31,855 nucleotides of DNA from a virus: positions 1 to 31,855 of the IMG/VR virus record IMGVR_UViG_3300042516_002783. The stretch is one strand, 5' to 3'. Position numbers and translations under genes: made by a program. Positions 1-5,633 of the stretch are shown in pieces (positions within the stretch are counted from its first letter, which is position 1; every line of letters starts with the position of its first letter). The notes below the pieces were generated by a model. That model searched no databases. It saw only the letters and a program-made list of their open reading frames with translations, and had not been told where the DNA came from.

Positions 1-338
1 CCACAGTCGGATTTGTCGTGGTATCCTTGCTCTACATGATTCACTTGCACGACACCAAGTGGAAACTCTTGAGCAAGGACAACAAGATTCGTCACCTTGA
101 ATCCGAGTTGCGCCACTACAGCAGTCTCTACTTTTCGGGATGTGGTTGCAAGAAGAACCACGCACACACCGAGGAAGCGGAAAGTAGTAAGCCCAATGAG
201 AAGCACAGCAGCGGATGGTTTTCGTCCCTGTTGAAGATGGGTGTCTTGGCTGCGTTTGCCTACCTTGCCTACTTCCTGTACAAGAAGTACAAGCAGCGGT
301 CAAAGCCCGTTCCCGTCACAGCAGAAGTCATCAACTGA
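1..338 (+). CDS. Small membrane protein, 5' end cut by window
   Basis: The frame is open to the left edge, so the gene starts outside the window. The GTG at 18 is an internal codon of a hydrophobic segment (about TVGFVVSLLYMIHL), which reads as a first membrane helix. A charged middle with a CGCKK cluster and a His/Lys/Glu-rich stretch follows. A second membrane segment lies near the C terminus (about GVLAAFAYLAYFLYKKYK) and ends in a basic tail, so the protein probably spans the inner membrane twice. A well-placed ribosome site follows for the next small membrane gene, 20 bp downstream, suggesting one transcript. I recognise no family. Confidence 0.6.
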   Translation, partial: TVGFVVVSLLYMIHLHDTKWKLLSKDNKIRHLESELRHYSSLYFSGCGCKKNHAHTEEAESSKPNEKHSSGWFSSLLKMGVLAAFAYLAYFLYKKYKQRSKPVPVTAEVIN

Positions 339-358
339 AACACAGAAAGGAGAAAGCC

Positions 359-460
359 ATGAATAACTTTTGGAAGTACATCAAAACCGTAGCCATCGTC
401 ATGGGAGTGTCCATGATGGCATACTACGGCTACCAGCAGATCCGCAAAATTTTTGCTTGA
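359..460 (+). CDS. 33-residue single-span membrane peptide
   Basis: This short reading frame begins at an ATG preceded by AGAAAGGAGA with good spacing. The product is 33 residues: a short basic-aromatic N terminus (MNNFWKYIK), one hydrophobic helix (about TVAIVMGVSMMAYYGY) and a basic end (QQIRKIFA). It follows the two-helix membrane protein by 20 bp and is followed by a strong terminator, so the two probably form the end of one operon. Phages often encode such inner-membrane peptides, but the role cannot be told from sequence. Confidence 0.6.
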   Translation: MNNFWKYIKTVAIVMGVSMMAYYGYQQIRKIFA

Positions 461-487
461 CAGCACAGACCGTTCACGGAAACAAGA

Positions 488-514
488 AGCCGCTCCTCAC
501 GGGGCGGCTTTTTT
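488..514 (+). terminator. Rho-independent terminator
   Basis: A 9-bp stem AGCCGCTCC / GGGGCGGCT (one T-G pair) with a TCAC loop is followed by a run of T. It closes the operon of the two small membrane proteins. Confidence 0.9.
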
Positions 515-538
515 CATAGATACTTTTGGAGGTTCGTC

Positions 539-859
539 ATGCTTGACAGTGAAAAAATCATCGGTATTGATTTGGTTCGCATTGACGGCGAACACGGCAT
601 CTACGGAATATACGAATCCGTGGACGGCGGGGAGGAGTGGATGCCGCTGCTAGAGTCTCGCAAAATATGCGTCCTTTTGGATTATGCGAAAGCACGGTAT
701 GACGAATCCACGCCAATGGTATTGCCGCAGCAGATTCAAAGCATTCTCACATACGAAATCATGGAAGAGGCAGCAGAGTTGAAGCGAAAGAAGGCACAAG
801 CGGAGAAGACCAAACTAAACTGGTTTGCGCGACTCCTGCTATTTTTTGAGCGAGGGTAA
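539..859 (+). CDS. Hypothetical protein, 106 aa, acidic-to-basic
   Basis: The ATG has a clear GGAGG eight bases upstream. The first half reads as a mixed alpha/beta domain (IIGIDLVRIDGEHGIYGIYES). The second half is helical and charged (EEAAELKRKKAQAEKTK) and ends in an amphipathic or membrane-associating segment (LNWFARLLLFFERG). The gene stands directly after a terminator, so it must be read from an unseen promoter or by read-through. The next gene starts 4 bp after its stop, so the two are co-translated. No family recognised. Confidence 0.6.
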   Translation: MLDSEKIIGIDLVRIDGEHGIYGIYESVDGGEEWMPLLESRKICVLLDYAKARYDESTPMVLPQQIQSILTYEIMEEAAELKRKKAQAEKTKLNWFARLLLFFERG

Positions 860-863
860 GCCT

Positions 864-1037
864 ATGAAAAAGTCCGAGAAGGAACTCAACGAAGACCTCC
901 TGAACGCAGCAGCACTTGCCGTTCACTCGTATGAAGAATACCTTCTGGATCAAATAGGTTGGCGCGAATTGGCTCAAGTCATGGACGCGCTACGCAAGAG
1001 CGTGACAGCCGTTGATAAGCACAAACTTTCAAAGTAA
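864..1037 (+). CDS. Hypothetical small protein, 57 aa
   Basis: I start it at the ATG at 864, which follows the preceding stop by 4 bp and has GAGGG at 852-856 as ribosome site. An earlier in-frame ATG at 825 lies inside the preceding gene and has no such site. The product (MKKSEKELNEDL...) is highly helical and charged with no membrane segment. Function unknown; likely co-translated with the gene before it. Confidence 0.55.
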   Translation: MKKSEKELNEDLLNAAALAVHSYEEYLLDQIGWRELAQVMDALRKSVTAVDKHKLSK

Positions 1038-1119
1038 TCCGTTTTCCTGAAGTATTGACTTTTATATTCGGGTGAATTTTCCACTCGTATAAGTATCTGT
1101 GTCCAGTGTGAAGATGAGA

Positions 1120-1134
1120 TGTATTAAGAATACA
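1120..1134. other. Perfect 6-bp inverted repeat in a 211-bp gene-free gap
   Basis: TGTATT-aag-AATACA lies in the gap 1038-1248, about 65 bp upstream of the promoter at 1199. It could be an operator or a small RNA hairpin. Nothing else in the gap looks like a gene. Confidence 0.3.
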
Positions 1135-1198
1135 CCAGTACACAACTGTATACCACAGGGACACCCCAAATCAAATACAGGAACACCGATGAGAGGGA

Positions 1199-1226
1199 TT
1201 GCATTCCCCCTCCGTCATGCTATACT
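1199..1226 (+). promoter_or_regulatory. Sigma70-type promoter, 16-bp spacer, extended -10
   Basis: TTGCAT, 16 bp, TATACT with TGC directly before the -10 (extended -10). It sits 22 bp upstream of the start at 1249. It is one of five such promoters in the window with the same 16-bp spacing. Confidence 0.7.
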
Positions 1227-1248
1227 TACTACCGTAAAGGAGTCAGGC

Positions 1249-1506
1249 ATGAGCGCGTATCGGCTACACATCGACATCCCTCTGCCTTTGAGTGAAGCAG
1301 ATGCCCTCACCATTTCCGAGATGGTGGTGGGAACACTTCAGTCCCCTCAACTCCTTCAGGAACTCCAGAGCCGTGGAGTCTCCTCTATTAACTACCGTTT
1401 GGGACATGACGAGGATCGGCAACGGAGCAACTATTTCGTGAAGACTCCGAGTGGTCATGTCACCAATCAGAAGAGCCGAATCACCCTTACCGAGGAAACG
1501 CCATGA
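1249..1506 (+). CDS. Hypothetical protein, 85 aa
   Basis: Start chosen at ATG 1249 because AAGGAG precedes it and the promoter at 1199-1226 ends just upstream; the frame is open further upstream but would run through that promoter. The N terminus (MSAYRLHIDIPLPLSEADAL) looks like a beta-strand followed by a helix, as in small ferredoxin-like folds. The C terminus is polar. Its stop overlaps the next start as ATGA, so the two genes are translationally coupled. Being first behind a host-type promoter, it is probably expressed early. Confidence 0.65.
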   Translation: MSAYRLHIDIPLPLSEADALTISEMVVGTLQSPQLLQELQSRGVSSINYRLGHDEDRQRSNYFVKTPSGHVTNQKSRITLTEETP

Positions 1507-1682
1507 AGATTCAGATTGAAAAGACCACGAAGAAGAGCAAGACCGCAAAGAAGACTGCACCCGTGCCGTGCTACAAGCGTGAGGACATTGAGAGCATTCT
1601 CACGAACATCATGTTTGTGTCCGTGAGCCTTGCGGCAGTGCTGCTTACCCTGTCTCTGCTCATCACGGTCATCAAGCACTAA
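1503..1682 (+). CDS. Single-span membrane protein, 59 aa
   Basis: The frame starts in an ATGA overlap with the preceding gene and encodes 59 residues. The first 20 residues are Lys/Thr-rich (MKIQIEKTTKKSKTAKKTA). A long hydrophobic helix of about 24 residues (IMFVSVSLAAVLLTLSLLITV) follows, with a short basic end. The basic N terminus suggests it stays in the cytoplasm. Together with the gene before it this forms a two-gene early unit. No family recognised. Confidence 0.6.
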   Translation: MKIQIEKTTKKSKTAKKTAPVPCYKREDIESILTNIMFVSVSLAAVLLTLSLLITVIKH

Positions 1683-1780
1683 AAGAACCACTGGGCGGTG
1701 GGCGGACGGCTTCGCAGACCTGCTTATACCAGGTTCATTCAGGATCGACACCTGAACCGCCTATTCTAGAAAACTCCACC

Positions 1781-2095
1781 ATGCACTACGACAACTACAA
1801 CTCTGACGACACCAACGATTACAACTCGCACTTCAACAGCGGCTTTGAAGCCAGCACCGATCAGGTGGCTTTCGTGGACTACGAGGGTGACGGCTTGTGG
1901 GCTTTCGGGATTCTTGAATTGGATGCCACGGGAAAGCCGCAGATTCGTGAAACCATTGATCGTGACTCCGACCTAAATAAGTTGGTGAAGCGGGCAGTGA
2001 TGGATTGGGGTGCCGACCCCACGGAACTGCTTGTTTCGTCCTGTGGTCGTGAAATCGCACTCCTTGCCCTCAAGGGCAAGAAGATCGGAGAATAA
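1781..2095 (+). CDS. Hypothetical acidic protein, 104 aa
   Basis: The product opens with a low-complexity Asp/Asn/Tyr/Ser stretch (MHYDNYNSDDTNDYNS) and then a compact domain with predicted strands (QVAFVDYEGDGLWAFGILEL) and a helix-rich end. No convincing Shine-Dalgarno sequence precedes the ATG, so the start is less sure than for its neighbours. A 98-bp gap upstream holds an imperfect hairpin (GGTTCA ... TGAACC, 1732-1758). The next gene begins 1 bp after the stop. Function unknown. Confidence 0.55.
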   Translation: MHYDNYNSDDTNDYNSHFNSGFEASTDQVAFVDYEGDGLWAFGILELDATGKPQIRETIDRDSDLNKLVKRAVMDWGADPTELLVSSCGREIALLALKGKKIGE

Positions 2096-2096
2096 G

Positions 2097-2354
2097 ATGA
2101 GTACCCCCAAGAAGACAACGCAGATCACCCTTGACATGAACATCGGGGACGCACAGTTTCTGCGGATCGCAAAGATGGCTCATGCAAACAACATGACCTT
2201 CAACGAGCAGATCAATCAGATTGTGCAGAGCGCGGTCGCAGGGCTTGATCGTCCTGCGGTCGCTGTCCCCGCAAGTCTCAACATTCGCAAGGCATCAGAG
2301 ATTGAGCCTTACGAGCCAAAGCCGTTCGGATTCGCTGCCAAGCCGCAGGGTTGA
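2097..2354 (+). CDS. Small phage protein, ribbon-helix-helix-like, 85 aa
   Basis: Start taken at ATG 2097, behind GGAGAATAAG; a longer frame to 2010 overlaps the previous gene and lacks a ribosome site. Residues 7-45 (ITLDMN... followed by IAKMAHANNMTFNEQINQIV) give a short strand and two helices, the layout of ribbon-helix-helix DNA-binding proteins and of small proteins common in T4-like phages. The C terminus is Pro-rich and unstructured. DNA binding is an inference from this pattern, not from a named hit. Confidence 0.6.
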   Translation: MSTPKKTTQITLDMNIGDAQFLRIAKMAHANNMTFNEQINQIVQSAVAGLDRPAVAVPASLNIRKASEIEPYEPKPFGFAAKPQG

Positions 2355-2401
2355 TACCCTCTCGCGGCACACACCACGGAGTACGATATGGAGGTGAAGC
2401 C

Positions 2402-2620
2402 ATGCGAGATCGGGAAGCGGAAGAGTTACAAGCCCTTCGGGAGTTGGCGAAAGCCTTTGATGATCTATGCGGCGACCTGCCGCGACTCGAAAAGTACAGA
2501 CGCGACAAGAGCGGTCGTATCGGGTACACCCCTCTCACCCTCGCTCTATTCAGATCCGCGTACCGCGCTCTGAACGATTGGAAACGCTTGATAAAGAAGG
2601 AAGAGAAGCATGGGAATTGA
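2402..2620 (+). CDS. Hypothetical helical protein, 72 aa
   Basis: I choose ATG 2402 because GGAGGTGAAGCC precedes it; the upstream in-frame ATG at 2351 overlaps the end of the previous gene and has no such site. The product is almost wholly helical and highly charged (MRDREAEELQALRELAKAFD). No domain recognised. The next gene starts inside its last codons in another frame, so the two are coupled. Confidence 0.6.
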   Translation: MRDREAEELQALRELAKAFDDLCGDLPRLEKYRRDKSGRIGYTPLTLALFRSAYRALNDWKRLIKKEEKHGN

Positions 2621-2741
2621 CAACGCATTCGGAAACCTGTTGGCGATTTTCTTGGGCGCAGTGGTGTTCGCGTTCGCGTTCACTGCGGCTGATCGACTGT
2701 TCAACCTGCCGTGGAAGCCGCGCCCTCGCCGCAAGAAGTAA
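2610..2741 (+). CDS. 43-residue single-span membrane protein
   Basis: Starts within the end of the preceding gene, with AAGGAAGAG as ribosome site. One hydrophobic helix (about FGNLLAIFLGAVVFAFAFT) is followed by a very basic C terminus (WKPRPRRKK), so the C terminus probably faces the cytoplasm. It is the last gene before the terminator at 2759. Confidence 0.55.
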   Translation: MGIDNAFGNLLAIFLGAVVFAFAFTAADRLFNLPWKPRPRRKK

Positions 2742-2758
2742 AAAAGACTCCAACTTGC

Positions 2759-2796
2759 ACTCCCGTGCCGCCTAAATAGTGGCACGGGAGTTTTTT
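2759..2796 (+). terminator. Rho-independent terminator with late-promoter motif in its loop
   Basis: A perfect 11-bp stem ACTCCCGTGCC / GGCACGGGAGT is followed by six T. The 11-nt loop contains CTAAATAG (2772-2779), which matches the late-promoter motif seen elsewhere in the window. Confidence 0.92.
2772..2778 (+). promoter_or_regulatory. Candidate T4-type late promoter CTAAATA
   Basis: CTAAATA lies in the terminator loop, 56 bp before the start at 2834. If used, late transcription would begin on the 3' side of the same hairpin and read the next gene without passing the complete terminator. Confidence 0.45.
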
Positions 2797-2833
2797 CTTT
2801 TTTGTCCTGATCCCGCCACAGGAGGACAGAAAG

Positions 2834-3631
2834 ATGGCACACAAACACAGCGAGGGTTCGCCGTGTGAATGTGAGAAACTAAAGAATGCCGAGCGGGAAG
2901 AACTCCGCGAGGGTCTTAAGAGATGTGTTGAAGCCCGTGAAGCCGAGCGGCGGGAACGGGAAGCCGAAATCTCAAAACGGGCAGACGAAGCCGAGGCTGA
3001 AGTCAAAAGCCTGAAGAAGCGACTTATTGCATTCCAACTGGCTACTGCGGTTGGGGTGGCTGTGATCGGTCAGGAAGCGTTTGACAAGATCACTGCAAAG
3101 ATGGATGCCGCGCAGGAGATGCAGGAAAAGATCACGGGCGGGGCGGCTCCCGTTTCCGATGGTGGCGGCAAGAAACCACAGGCAATGGACACCATCGGGC
3201 AACCGTTTGGCGGTCGTCCGTGGCAGAAGCCGCAGCGCATCACCATACAGGAAGATCGCGGCAACGGCGACATCAGTGGAATATTCGCTGGCGGAAAACC
3301 CAAGCCCTCCACCGATGCGCCTCCTGCCGTGCCTGATGTGGCAGTGCGGCAGCGGTCGGTTGGTGACGAGATTGCCCGCCTTGCCACGGCTGCGGACATT
3401 CCGCTTGCGGTTCCGTTCGCGGCGGTGGAGGATCCGTATGCGGTGTTCCTGACACCAAGCACACTGCCGTTTGATGTGTACAGCACAACGCTGGCATTAG
3501 GCAACAACTACGGTTTCGGAGAGTATTACGGTATCGGTGGGGGTGGAGCAATCGCTCCGTCCGTGCCGTCACCATCTCCGCTCACGGTGTTTGCCGTTGG
3601 CGGACTGATGCACAATCGCAGACGAGCATAA
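2834..3631 (+). CDS. Membrane-anchored coiled-coil protein with PEP-CTERM-like tail
   Basis: 265 residues, start behind GGAGGACAGAAAG. Residues 1-62 are a charged coiled coil (many Glu/Arg/Lys) with an early CEC motif. Residues about 63-82 (LIAFQLATAVGVAVIG) form one hydrophobic segment, plausibly a signal anchor with the N terminus inside. Then follows a Pro/Gly/Ala-rich low-complexity region. The last 22 residues (244-265) read VPSPSP, a short hydrophobic stretch LTVFAVGGLM and HNRRRA. This is the layout of PEP-CTERM exosortase sorting signals (VPxPS, hydrophobic segment, Arg cluster). The next gene carries a clearer version. Surface display through the host exosortase is inferred. Confidence 0.65.
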   Translation: MAHKHSEGSPCECEKLKNAEREELREGLKRCVEAREAERREREAEISKRADEAEAEVKSLKKRLIAFQLATAVGVAVIGQEAFDKITAKMDAAQEMQEKITGGAAPVSDGGGKKPQAMDTIGQPFGGRPWQKPQRITIQEDRGNGDISGIFAGGKPKPSTDAPPAVPDVAVRQRSVGDEIARLATAADIPLAVPFAAVEDPYAVFLTPSTLPFDVYSTTLALGNNYGFGEYYGIGGGGAIAPSVPSPSPLTVFAVGGLMHNRRRA

Positions 3632-3640
3632 GGAGAGTAG

Positions 3641-4273
3641 ATGCAAAAGAAGATATTGGCAGGAGTCGGCGCAGCAGCAGTCAGTGCGTCCGCTATGGGC
3701 GGATTGGTTGACGGCAGTTTTGAAAACAACGATGTCTATTACGGTTGGGGATTTGTTCAGGGCGGAATTGACACTTCATGGCTTACTACTGCTCCCGACA
3801 ATCTCATTGAGATTTGGGGAGAGTACATGGAGATTTCTGCATATGACGGAACCCGTTGCGCGGAACTGAATGCAAACTACGCTTCTACTCTGTATCAGAC
3901 CGTGGCTCCCGTTGGTGCGGGTGCGGCGGTGAACTGGCATTTCGCACACCACGGGCGTTACGGCACGGACACGATGCGCCTCACGATCACGGATCTCGGC
4001 GCGGATCAGGTGTGGGGCGGTGGCGATGATACCACGCTGTTTACGAATGAGTTTTCCGCAGACAACACCGCGTGGGTGCTGAACTACGGAGGCGTTACCT
4101 CTTTGGGAAATTCCATGCGGTTTGCGTTTGAGGCGGTGAGCGCAGTGGGCGGCAACACGCAGGGGAATCTGATTGACTGGTGTGATTTCGGCGTGGGTGT
4201 TGTGCCTACGCCTGGTGCAATTTCTCTTTTGGCAATCGGAGCATTTATTTGTGGTTTGCGCCGCCGCCGCTGA
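3641..4273 (+). CDS. Secreted beta-sandwich protein with PEP-CTERM sorting tail
   Basis: 210 residues behind AAGGAG, 9 bp after the preceding gene. Residues 1-20 (MQKKILAGVGAAAVSASAMG) are a Sec signal peptide. Residues about 21-185 resemble the secreted beta-sandwich domains typical of PEP-CTERM and DUF642-like proteins: GSFEN start, IEIWGEYM, ELNANYASTLYQTV, a FAHHGRYGTDTMRL segment and GGDDTTLFTNEF. Residues 188-210 are VPTPG, a hydrophobic segment AISLLAIGAFICGL and RRRR, a near-textbook PEP-CTERM tripartite signal of the VPTPGA type seen in Planctomycetota. Phages rarely carry this signal. It probably coats the host envelope or extracellular matrix, perhaps altering adsorption; this is inference. 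Confidence 0.8.
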   Translation: MQKKILAGVGAAAVSASAMGGLVDGSFENNDVYYGWGFVQGGIDTSWLTTAPDNLIEIWGEYMEISAYDGTRCAELNANYASTLYQTVAPVGAGAAVNWHFAHHGRYGTDTMRLTITDLGADQVWGGGDDTTLFTNEFSADNTAWVLNYGGVTSLGNSMRFAFEAVSAVGGNTQGNLIDWCDFGVGVVPTPGAISLLAIGAFICGLRRRR

Positions 4274-4279
4274 TATACT
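4271..4279 (+). promoter_or_regulatory. Candidate extended -10 promoter
   Basis: TGATATACTGT matches the extended -10 of the other early promoters, but no good -35 lies 16-18 bp upstream. It overlaps the stop of the PEP-CTERM gene and precedes the overlapping gene pair starting at 4340. Confidence 0.4.
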
Positions 4280-4339
4280 GTGACTGCAATACATACTGTA
4301 GGCAAAACGCCTGTGACTATATGTGAAAGGATTACAGAA

Positions 4340-4504
4340 ATGGAAGGTATTCATGGCGCAGGAAAAGGTGACTCTTATCGGAAGGTTGATCGCGTGGCTT
4401 GGGAGGCTGGTTGGGAGGCTGCTTTCGGCAAAGCCAACACTGGACGAAAAGCCACCAAGCGGAAGCCGCGTGGTCGGGCGGTTAAGCGACCGCGAAATCC
4501 ATAA
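4340..4504 (+). CDS. Small phage protein with GKGDxYRxVD motif, 54 aa
   Basis: Start at ATG 4340 behind AAAGGA with 8-bp spacing. The 54-residue product begins MEGIHGAGKGDSYRKVD and continues RVAWEAGWEAAFG; this GKGDxYRxVDxxxWExxWExxFG pattern is one I know from many small tailed-phage proteins of unknown role. The C terminus is very basic (RKATKRKPRGRAVKRPR), which suggests nucleic-acid binding. Most of the gene overlaps the next gene in another frame (152 bp shared). Confidence 0.65.
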   Translation: MEGIHGAGKGDSYRKVDRVAWEAGWEAAFGKANTGRKATKRKPRGRAVKRPRNP

Positions 4505-4757
4505 GCAGATGCTCCTACGCATCATGCGTGATCTGAGCGAGGAATACTACGCTTCAGGTTGGATTAGCGGCTTGGAGCATTACCTGTGGAATCTTGCTTT
4601 GCGGCAGAACACCGTGGAGGGACAGATGCTCTTGCGTTGCGCGGAGATCAGCGGTGGATGGTGGATCTGGGACGACAAGGCAGGTGGTCATGTGTTTGTT
4701 CCGCTTGCAGCATGGCAGAGTGCGTATCGTGAAGATGAAATGCTTGAGCCAGCATAA
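4353..4757 (+). CDS. Hypothetical protein overlapping the previous gene out of frame
   Basis: 134 residues from ATG 4353, which has its own ribosome site GGAAGG five bases upstream. The first 50 residues share DNA with the preceding gene in a different frame: an amphipathic helix (VTLIGRLIAWLGRLVGRLL) and a linker. The remainder (MLLRIMRDLSEEYYASGWISGLEHYLW and on) is alone in its DNA and clearly coding, with conserved-looking aromatic residues. An alternative start at Met 4509, just after the upstream stop, would avoid the overlap but has no ribosome site. Function unknown. Confidence 0.6.
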   Translation: MAQEKVTLIGRLIAWLGRLVGRLLSAKPTLDEKPPSGSRVVGRLSDREIHKQMLLRIMRDLSEEYYASGWISGLEHYLWNLALRQNTVEGQMLLRCAEISGGWWIWDDKAGGHVFVPLAAWQSAYREDEMLEPA

Positions 4758-4760
4758 ATA
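4754..4760 (+). promoter_or_regulatory. Candidate late promoter ATAAATA before the tmRNA
   Basis: ATAAATA overlaps the stop codon of the gene ending at 4757. A transcript starting a few bases after it would begin near the 5' end of the tmRNA acceptor piece. Confidence 0.4.
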
Positions 4761-4766
4761 ACTACG

Positions 4767-5092
4767 GCATTGTTGATCGTGGACGGAAACGCAAACAGCA
4801 CGGGGGTTCGACTCCCCCCGACTCCATTAAAAGATGCGCGAATGCGGAGTGACTGCATCACCCGCCTCTTCCCGCAGTCAAGTCCTCCAGTTGCAGTGGG
4901 GGCAAATATACGGGGTTGATACGGAATCGACTGGTGCGGAGTACTGAAGCAGGAGATGTCCGAGGCGTGTGGCGGATCCTCGTTAAAAAAACTGCCACAA
5001 CCATGATTGCCAACCGAATGGCAATGGCGGCTTGAAGCCGTGGGGACTGATCCTCCCGCATCTGAACGGATCAGGAGAGCCGCAAGGCTCTC
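4767..5092 (+). ncRNA. ssrA: Circularly permuted two-piece tmRNA
   Basis: The 3' (acceptor) piece comes first: a T arm GGGGG-TTCGACT-CCCCC (4802-4818), acceptor strand CGACTCC (4819-4825) and discriminator A4826, with no encoded CCA. An 85-nt intervening segment (4827-4911) follows. The 5' (coding) piece then starts at 4912 with GGGGTTGATACGGAATCGAC, matching the canonical tmRNA start GGGGCTGATTCTGGATTCGAC. GGGGTTG pairs with CGACTCC over 7 bp (two G-U). A tmRNA-like helix CGAGG/CCTCG (4961-4982), an A-rich stretch and the tag frame follow, then a region able to fold as a pseudoknot. Permuted tmRNAs are known from alphaproteobacteria, some cyanobacteria and some betaproteobacteria. The acceptor-piece 5' end (about 4767) is a guess. 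Confidence 0.9.
4994..5035 (+). other. tmRNA proteolysis-tag reading frame
   Basis: After the A-rich stretch ending at 4991, the frame GCC ACA ACC ATG ATT GCC AAC CGA ATG GCA ATG GCG GCT TGA encodes ATTMIANRMAMAA. The Ala resume codon, an A at -4 and the hydrophobic end MAMAA fit known tags (E. coli ANDENYALAA). The exact resume codon is inferred. Confidence 0.75.
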
Positions 5093-5101
5093 TTTTCTTT
5101 T
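5075..5101 (+). terminator. Rho-independent terminator of the tmRNA
   Basis: Stem GAGAGCC / GGCTCTC with a GCAA loop, then TTTTCTTTT. It ends the tmRNA transcript 29 bp before the next gene. Confidence 0.9.
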
Positions 5102-5129
5102 ATACATACAGGACACGGAGGAAACACAC

Positions 5130-5372
5130 ATGAGTTACTTGTTCAATGAAGCGAAGCCATTTGCAAACAATACTTCAGTTGGGAAATGCAAGGGCGTTCT
5201 ATTAACAAATACAACTGGTAGTGCAGTGCTTGCAGACCTGTGGACCTACGGCGATCTTGGAACCACTGCTGCCACCCGTGTGTCTATTACAGGCAATTCC
5301 ACCGAAATTTTTCATATAAGAGTATGGGGAATTTCTTTTGGAGGGGGATTGACTGGCGCGGTTCTCGCCTGA
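5130..5372 (+). CDS. Hypothetical protein, 80 aa, beta-rich
   Basis: Start at ATG 5130 behind GGAGGAAACACAC. The frame is open upstream to 5007, but that part lies in the tmRNA and its terminator, so I reject it. The product begins MSYLFNEAKPF and looks all-beta (KGVLLTNTTGSAVLADLW, RVSITGNSTEIFHIRVWGI), which resembles small phage head- or tail-decoration proteins; this is a shape argument only. A strong ribosome site immediately after a terminator implies some late read-through or an unseen promoter. Confidence 0.6.
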   Translation: MSYLFNEAKPFANNTSVGKCKGVLLTNTTGSAVLADLWTYGDLGTTAATRVSITGNSTEIFHIRVWGISFGGGLTGAVLA

Positions 5373-5401
5373 TTAAAATACTGCGGGATCGGATTCCGCT
5401 A

Positions 5402-5429
5402 TTGACCCACCCGCCGCACACGCTATACT
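5402..5429 (+). promoter_or_regulatory. Sigma70-type promoter, 16-bp spacer
   Basis: TTGACC, 16 bp, TATACT. The expected start site, 6-7 bp after the -10, falls at 5435-5436, exactly the ATG of the next gene. Confidence 0.75.
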
Positions 5430-5435
5430 GTGTGC

Positions 5436-5633
5436 ATGGCAAAGCGAGTTCTAGATCCTATTGACATTGAAGCCGAGCGGCAAGGCGCAGCAGTAGCCCG
5501 AGGACGGCAGCAGCAGTGCAAGCCGTTCGGTTTCAACAAGCGTACCCACAAGGAGCGCAAGGCGCGGCTTGACGGCGAGTTCCGTCAGCAGTGCCGTACC
5601 GTGAAGACCCGTATGTTCGTGGAGACTTGGTGA
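5436..5633 (+). CDS. Small basic protein, probably leaderless mRNA, 65 aa
   Basis: ATG 5436 begins MAKRVLDPIDIEAERQG; an in-frame GTG at 5430 overlaps the promoter region and is unlikely. The predicted transcription start coincides with the ATG, and no Shine-Dalgarno sequence is present, so the mRNA is probably leaderless. The product is Arg/Gln/Lys-rich (GAAVARGRQQQCKPF, KRTHKERKARLDGEFRQQC) and probably binds nucleic acid. Its stop overlaps the next start (TGATG), so the zinc-finger gene is coupled to it. Confidence 0.6.
   Translation: MAKRVLDPIDIEAERQGAAVARGRQQQCKPFGFNKRTHKERKARLDGEFRQQCRTVKTRMFVETW

Noticed and set aside
1053-1097. Promoter from TTGACT at about 1054
   Set aside because: No -10 stands at 15-18 bp; TATAAG near 1088 is too far away.
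3776-4525. 249-codon minus-strand open frame
   Set aside because: It is antisense to the PEP-CTERM gene and reads as low-plausibility His/Arg/Ser sequence with no ribosome site.
5007-5129. N-terminal extension of the gene at 5130
   Set aside because: It would lie within the tmRNA and its terminator; the start at 5130 has a strong ribosome site.
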